Source: JAERML01 sp035687895 | GTDB taxonomy: Bacteria; Bacteroidota; Ignavibacteria; UBA10030; UBA6906 | NCBI GenBank assembly: GCA_035687895.1 | Contig: DASRUE010000258.1 | Coordinates: 1-19,400, forward strand | Length of the DNA stretch: 19,400 nt | Reading direction: 5' to 3' | Shown here: positions 15,842-19,400 of the stretch, in pieces | Numbering within the stretch: the first letter of the stretch is position 1 | Layout: each line of letters opens with the position of its first letter | The notes under the pieces: model-generated | Seen by the model: the letters and a program-made list of their open reading frames with translations, nothing else | Databases searched by the model: none | Told to the model about the DNA's origin: nothing | Position numbers and translations under genes: made by a program

Positions 15842-17152
15842 TTAACGGCGTCGGCCTTCACTTCCGGAAGACCCTTCACGGCGGCCACTGTCATTCCGGG
15901 GGGATGATCGGGGCTGCTCTTGCCTCGCCTCGGGGCGCCGGACTGTTCGCTCAGGGTTCGATGACCGGAACTCCTGTTTCTCGGGGCGCTGGCGGTCCTG
16001 TCCCACTTCCCGCTTCCGTTCCACTTGGCGGTCCTCACGTTTGCGATCCAGTTGTACTTCAGGTCTGCGCTCCACTTGGCGCTCCGGACGCACTTCGCGC
16101 CGTTCATTAGATTGTCGCTCCTCGTTGCGGCGGACGGCATCACCATCTTGCTCTCTTCGTCGTTGTTCGTAGGACCCTTCACGGTTGCCTCGCTCCGGAC
16201 GATTATCTTCACGTCGCACGTCAGCGTTTGTCCTCGGTGTTTCCCGGGTCCGATACTCCTCCGCGCGGCGGACATCACGGCCATCCTCACGCTCCACTTC
16301 CCGCGCTCGCACATCAAACTTCCTGCTATCCAAGTCGATCTTCCGATCCCCTTCCCGCACCCGATCCGGGCGATCCACTGGGGTTTTTGCTGATCGTTCC
16401 TCGATGCGCGGACGGTACACTTCGATTCTTTCACGATCGCCGGAACGGACTAGTCTTTCAACAGCCCGGTCATTTACTTCCACAACTTCAGCTCTCGGCA
16501 CGCGGATATTCCCGCGTCGTTCCACATACTCACGCTCTGGCCCGCGGGAGATGATCCGGCCGCGGTCGTAACGGACGTTGCCGATTGTTCGCGTGCGACC
16601 AATGTAGCGTGTATTATGTTCGGTACGGTACACGTACCTGTGCACGTAGGGATCCGCAATATAGCGGCAGTCCACGAAGGCCCAATAGTATGCCGGAGTC
16701 AGCCAGTGATGCGCATAATGGATGCCAAAGCTGATGTGGAACACTGCGTACGGACCGAGCGGAGCCCACCCGATGTAGTCACCGCCGTAGCGCCACTCCA
16801 CCCATGCCGGTGCCCAGTCATAGCCGGGGATCCAGACCCATCCATAGAAGTCATCGTAGTACCATCTTCCATAGTGATATGCTGCCCATCCCCACGGCTC
16901 ATCGGACGCCCAATACCAGCCGTCATCAGTCCATACCCACCGACCCACCGTGTAGGGGCGCCAGCCAACAGCAACACCCACAGGTCTCCAGGCATAGATT
17001 CCACCATCAATGGGAATCCAGTCACCATGCGCCCCGAGGGATGAATAAAACACGTTGAATGAAACCCCAACTGATCCGTGTGGCAGATAGTGGGCGGATG
17101 ATGTGGAAACAGCAATCATAAGAAGCACAACAGCAAGTGCAATCTTTTTCAT
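15842..17152 (-). CDS. DUF6600-type exported protein with Trp/Tyr-rich head and Arg/Glu-rich tail
   Basis: A 436-residue protein with a clear signal peptide (MKKIALAVVLLMIAVSTSSA). Residues about 25-165 are strikingly rich in Trp, Tyr and Gly, with repeated units like GRWVWTDDGWYWASDEPWGW, GRWYYDDFYGWVWIPGYDW and AYYWAFVDCRYI. This is the pattern I associate with DUF6600 proteins. From about 190 to the end the protein is a low-complexity, almost wholly charged tail of Arg, Glu, Asp, Gln and Pro, presumably disordered. The binding partner is unknown; the tail could interact with nucleic acid, polysaccharide or outer-membrane surfaces. GAGAGG about seven bases before the ATG supports the start, and a terminator follows. 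It is flanked by unrelated genes and is probably monocistronic. Confidence 0.82.
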   Translation of the reverse strand: MKKIALAVVLLMIAVSTSSAHYLPHGSVGVSFNVFYSSLGAHGDWIPIDGGIYAWRPVGVAVGWRPYTVGRWVWTDDGWYWASDEPWGWAAYHYGRWYYDDFYGWVWIPGYDWAPAWVEWRYGGDYIGWAPLGPYAVFHISFGIHYAHHWLTPAYYWAFVDCRYIADPYVHRYVYRTEHNTRYIGRTRTIGNVRYDRGRIISRGPEREYVERRGNIRVPRAEVVEVNDRAVERLVRSGDRERIEVYRPRIEERSAKTPVDRPDRVREGDRKIDLDSRKFDVRAREVEREDGRDVRRAEEYRTRETPRTNADVRREDNRPERGNREGSYEQRRREQDGDAVRRNEERQSNERREVRPERQVERRPEVQLDRKREDRQVERKREVGQDRQRPEKQEFRSSNPERTVRRPEARQEQPRSSPRNDSGRREGSSGSEGRRR

Positions 17153-17211
17153 CTCATCACCTCTCGATATTGAACGGCACTACTCATCATGTTCCAACGA
17201 GCATGCCAAAG

Positions 17212-17246
17212 AAAAAGTGCCCTGGATGGCAGTGTTTTCACCATCC
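17212..17246 (-). terminator. Candidate terminator of the carbamoyltransferase gene
   Basis: On the minus strand GGATGG (17246-17241) pairs with CCATCC (17229-17224), and an inner GTG-AAAA-CAC can extend the stem. A run of five T's follows after about seven bases (17216-17212). The gap between stem and T-run weakens the case. It lies about 60 bases after the stop at 17305. Confidence 0.4.
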
Positions 17247-17304
17247 CGGACCGGGAGGCGTCCACAATCGTAGGCACTCGCACAGTATTCACGACAGCCG
17301 CAGA

Positions 17305-18216
17305 CTACTCCGGTCGTTGTAGCAGAAAGCCAATGATTCCTTTTTGCACGTGCAGCCTGTTTTCCGCTTGATGAAGAACAATGGACTGTTTCCCATCAAG
17401 AACATCACGCGTGATTTCCTCTCCCCGGTTTGCAGGCAGTCGGTGCATCACCACACAGTCTCGCTTTGCCCGTTTCATAAGCGCCGCGTTGACCTGGTAT
17501 GGCTTGAACACTTTTTGCTTCATTGTTTCATCTCCATCTTGGCTGGCTGGCCAGACGTCCGTGTAGATAACATCGGCGCCTTGTACTGCCTGCTGAGGAT
17601 CTTGTACGAATGTGATGTCGCTCTTGCGGGCGGACTCTGCCTGGTCGAGAATCTGTGGGTGGGGTTCATATCCCACAGGGCAAGAAAGCACCAATTGCAT
17701 TGGAAATTTCTCAGCAAGCTCGAGCCATGAATTTGCGATATTATTCCCGTGCCCCACAAACACCACCTTCGTGGACGGAGTGAACTTGCCGATCTCCTGC
17801 AGGGTGAACACATCGGCAAGAATCTGACATGGATGTACGAGGTCGGTAAGGGCGTTAATGACGGGAACCGTTGCGCTTTCTGCCAATTGGACAAGTGTCT
17901 GATGGTTCACGGTCCGTGCGATGATCAGTTCGTTGTAGTGCGAAAGGACCGAGCCAATATCATGCACCGATTCCCTGGTGGCGATGCCAATTGTTTCTTG
18001 CTGAAGGAAAATCGGATGCCCCCCAAGTTGTGCCACGCATACCTCAAAGGATACACGCGTCCGCAGAGATTCTCTCTCGAAGATTAATGCAGCACTTTTC
18101 TGTGTAAGAGGAGCGAAGTTTTTCAGCTCGCCATCCTTGATGCGGCGGGCAAGCGTGAAAATTGAAGCAAGTTCCTCTGCGGACCAAAGGGAAAATGAAA
18201 TCAAATCGCGTTTCAT
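17305..18216 (-). CDS. argF: Ornithine-carbamoyltransferase-family protein, atypical active-site motifs
   Basis: A 303-residue protein of the normal length and architecture for aspartate/ornithine carbamoyltransferases. The opening KRDLISFSLWSAEEL, LTDLVHPCQ (His128 to Gln131), the NN of VGHGNNIANSW and ENRLHVQKGI place it in the OTC branch, which makes citrulline from ornithine and carbamoyl phosphate in arginine synthesis. Several motifs deviate. The phosphate loop is SLRTR (50-54), not STRTR. VGDGNN reads VGHGNN. The ornithine-binding SMG loop after TDVW is replaced by PASQDGDE (223-230). HCLP reads HRLP (258-261, Arg for Cys259). SLRTR and a missing SMG loop recall N-acetyl/N-succinyl-ornithine carbamoyltransferases, although the MHxLPANRGEE context is OTC-like. 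Substrate specificity is therefore open. No other arg gene is in the window. No ribosome binding site is seen. Confidence 0.8.
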   Translation of the reverse strand: MKRDLISFSLWSAEELASIFTLARRIKDGELKNFAPLTQKSAALIFERESLRTRVSFEVCVAQLGGHPIFLQQETIGIATRESVHDIGSVLSHYNELIIARTVNHQTLVQLAESATVPVINALTDLVHPCQILADVFTLQEIGKFTPSTKVVFVGHGNNIANSWLELAEKFPMQLVLSCPVGYEPHPQILDQAESARKSDITFVQDPQQAVQGADVIYTDVWPASQDGDETMKQKVFKPYQVNAALMKRAKRDCVVMHRLPANRGEEITRDVLDGKQSIVLHQAENRLHVQKGIIGFLLQRPE

Positions 18217-18224
18217 GGCTGGCG

Positions 18225-18253
18225 ATTGTAGAACGTGACCGAAATGACTGTAA
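18225..18253 (-). promoter_or_regulatory. Promoter-like sequence touching the carbamoyltransferase start
   Basis: On the minus strand TTACAG (18253-18248) and TACAAT (18230-18225) are 17 bases apart; the second matches five of six -10 positions. Transcription would begin near 18218, only a couple of bases before the ATG at 18216, which has no ribosome binding site. This suggests a leaderless mRNA. Confidence 0.35.
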
Positions 18254-18351
18254 TCAACGGACGGGATAGACCCAAGAAGGGCAGGGAAATGTAGACAACA
18301 TCAAGGAAAATTCCAAGGTGATTCTTGAAGGAAACGCGGAAGAGCCGTCCG

Positions 18352-18370
18352 TGTGAGCGGACAGCTCACA
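18352..18370 (-). terminator. Hairpin after the DksA-like gene, no T-run
   Basis: TGTGAGC (18352-18358) and GCTCACA (18364-18370) form a perfect seven-base-pair stem with a five-base loop, 17 bases after the stop of the DksA-like gene. No T-run follows on either strand, so it may only stabilise the mRNA end. Confidence 0.3.
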
Positions 18371-18387
18371 ATCCGGAAGCGACGTAA

Positions 18388-18735
18388 CTACGCATGCAAC
18401 GGAATCTCAACACTGTGGGCTACGACACGGTTCAGTTCTTGTTCGCATCGCTCGCAGATGCGACTGGTGGGATCCGCATCCAACACTTCCTGAGCGATTC
18501 TCCCTTTGCACCCGATGCATACATCCAGTGTACCTTCCTCCAACCGGTCCAGTGCGATCCGAAGCTCCATCACCTGTGCATCGCTCTTGAAGGCGAGCAT
18601 AGCATCGAGTTCATGGTGTGTGAACTCGCCCTCGAGAAATGTGTCCCGGGGAACAGCGATGGAATAGTCTTCTTGCATGAGTTCGTACAACTTGCCGAGG
18701 ATAATACGCCGCATTGCTCGTTTACTCTTTTTCAT
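18388..18735 (-). CDS. DksA/TraR-type zinc-finger protein
   Basis: A 115-residue protein with a basic start (MKKSKRAMRR), a helical middle of acidic and hydrophobic residues (HELDAMLAFKSDAQVMELRIALDRLEEG), and a C-terminal four-cysteine zinc finger. The finger is Cys73-Cys76 in CIGC and Cys94-Cys97 in CERC, 17 residues apart. This matches the DksA/TraR family, which enters the RNA polymerase secondary channel and tunes transcription, often with ppGpp. The short coiled-coil region and lack of a clear DxxDxA tip make it a DksA-like relative rather than DksA itself. The frame is open to 18867, but GGAGG five bases before ATG 18735 fixes the start. A promoter-like site is about 88 bases upstream. 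Confidence 0.87.
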   Translation of the reverse strand: MKKSKRAMRRIILGKLYELMQEDYSIAVPRDTFLEGEFTHHELDAMLAFKSDAQVMELRIALDRLEEGTLDVCIGCKGRIAQEVLDADPTSRICERCEQELNRVVAHSVEIPLHA

Positions 18736-18822
18736 AACCACCTCCTTGACGAAAGGACCAGCTTCACATCCTTTCTCTCCCTCTCGAGAACGTGCGGGTG
18801 TTAACGGTGACCTCTTCCTCCT

Positions 18823-18852
18823 AACATACAAAAGATTGGAAGACAAAGTCAA
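18823..18852 (-). promoter_or_regulatory. Promoter-like sequence for the DksA-like gene
   Basis: On the minus strand TTGACT (18852-18847) and TATGTT (18828-18823) are 18 bases apart. A second TTGACA lies 15 bases further upstream (18867-18862) but has no matching -10. The predicted leader is about 80 bases long. Confidence 0.38.
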
Positions 18853-18940
18853 TGCAATTTTTGTCAATGATCCGATTTCGAATCAAGAATCCTAACGACA
18901 CACAACGTATGCCGCAACCTTTTCCAAGGTCTCGTCTGTA

Positions 18941-18985
18941 TGAGTATCTACAGTTCACGCTCCTTCTTGTCTTAAGAGATACTCA
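18941..18985. repeat. Nine-base inverted repeat upstream of the peroxidase gene
   Basis: TGAGTATCT (18941-18949) and AGATACTCA (18977-18985) are perfect inverted copies separated by 27 bases. A T6 run follows five bases later, after ATGAGCA. It could be two half-sites of a regulator near the peroxidase promoter, or a long-loop hairpin. The T-run would also fit a weak terminator, but no plus-strand gene ends nearby. Confidence 0.4.
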
Positions 18986-19052
18986 ATGAGCATTTTTTCA
19001 TCACTGACAGTGGGTCCAACTCGTGTGGGTAGCAAGCGTTTCCGGAGGAATC

Positions 19053-19400
19053 ATGAGTACCACCATAGCAGCGGAAAAGCCTCCACAGAGTATACTGGAT
19101 TTCACGGCGAAGGATATCGACGGCAATGAAGTCTCTCTCAGGAAGCATAGTGGCAAGGTTCTTCTTGTCGTTAATGTTGCATCGCAATGCGGATACACGC
19201 CCCAATACAAGGGGTTAGGGGCATTGTTCAAGAAATACAAGGAAAGAAGTTCCATGATACTCGGGTTTCCGTCAGACAATTTTGGCGGGCAGGAACCTGG
19301 ATCGGACTCCGAAATCAAGTCATTCTGCCAGACGAACTTCGGGGTCACTTTTGACATGTTCTCCAAAATTTCCGTGAAAGGAAGAGACCAGCACCCGTTG
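19053..19400 (+). CDS. Glutathione peroxidase family protein, 3' end missing
   Basis: An open frame from ATG 19053 to the right edge (116 residues) with no stop. It matches the thiol-dependent glutathione peroxidase family: DFTAKDIDGNEVSLRKHSGKVLL, then NVASQCGYTPQYKGL with the peroxidatic Cys46 (cysteine, not selenocysteine), then GGQEPGS with Gln80. FCQTNFGVTFDMFSKI carries Cys92, the usual resolving cysteine of the thioredoxin-dependent members. The segment before GGQ reads FPSDNF where FPCNQF is usual. The WNF motif would lie outside the window. GGAGG spaced five bases before the ATG supports the start. It reduces peroxides in the cytoplasm, probably using thioredoxin. Confidence 0.9.
   Translation, partial: MSTTIAAEKPPQSILDFTAKDIDGNEVSLRKHSGKVLLVVNVASQCGYTPQYKGLGALFKKYKERSSMILGFPSDNFGGQEPGSDSEIKSFCQTNFGVTFDMFSKISVKGRDQHPL

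Larger units (their letters stand above)
18736..19052. other. Divergent intergenic region between the DksA-like and peroxidase genes
   Basis: About 317 bases without a supported gene. It holds the leader and promoter-like site of the DksA-like gene, the 9-base inverted repeat at 18941-18985, and the GGAGGA ribosome binding site of the peroxidase (19044-19049). No promoter for the peroxidase could be assigned with confidence. Confidence 0.5.

Noticed and set aside
15805..16434. A 209-residue frame on the same strand as the DUF6600 gene in another phase
   Set aside because: It is a by-product of the low-complexity Arg/Glu-coding repeats; the frame with signal peptide, ribosome binding site and terminator explains the region.
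18352..18370. The hairpin near the DksA-like stop as a strong Rho-independent terminator
   Set aside because: No T-run follows on either strand, so it is listed only at low confidence as a hairpin after the gene.
1..19400. CRISPR array, insertion sequence, prophage or tRNA/rRNA gene
   Set aside because: No regularly spaced repeats, transposase or integrase motifs, phage structural genes or recognisable RNA genes were found when reading both strands.

Overview
The window looks like chromosomal DNA from a member of the Bacteroidota/Chlorobiota (FCB) lineage, most likely an Ignavibacteria- or Kapabacteria-like relative. Two things point there. One large exported protein ends in a type IX secretion (T9SS) sorting domain with the NYPNPFNPST motif and a KMLLLR end, and a GldA/GldF/GldG-type ABC transporter is present. 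Many genes also carry strong GGAGG-type ribosome binding sites, which classical Bacteroidetes usually lack. The taxonomic call is an inference.

Left part (1-9112, all minus strand). A partial ferric-reductase-like membrane protein runs off the left edge. Next, in reading order from 9112 down to 746, are eight closely spaced genes. They encode three predicted exported beta-barrel proteins, a di-haem c-type cytochrome lipoprotein with a beta-propeller-like front, a TlpA-type thioredoxin, a DUF4266 mini-lipoprotein ending in Cys-Gly-Cys, a DUF3570 outer-membrane barrel, and a large NHL/FlgD-like/T9SS protein. A promoter-like TTGACT-16-TATATT lies just upstream of the first gene and a hairpin terminator follows the last, so this may be one operon. 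It looks like an envelope redox or metal/cofactor-handling unit, and it is the most interesting part of the window.

Middle (9399-11304, plus strand). A small Tat-signal protein is translationally coupled (ATGA overlap) to an amidase-signature enzyme, followed by a small PspC-domain membrane protein.

Right-middle (11416-15607, plus strand). GldA-like ATPase, GldF-like permease, GldG-like auxiliary protein and a DUF4340 protein form a compact ABC-transporter operon that ends at a strong hairpin. Convergent to it lies a short relic of another T9SS sorting tail, then the terminator of a DUF6600-type exported protein with a long Arg/Glu-rich tail.

Right end (17305-19400). An unusual ornithine-carbamoyltransferase-family gene, apparently leaderless, is followed by a DksA/TraR-type zinc-finger gene (both minus strand). 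A divergent glutathione peroxidase gene is cut by the right edge. No rRNA, tRNA, CRISPR array, insertion sequence or phage gene was recognised.
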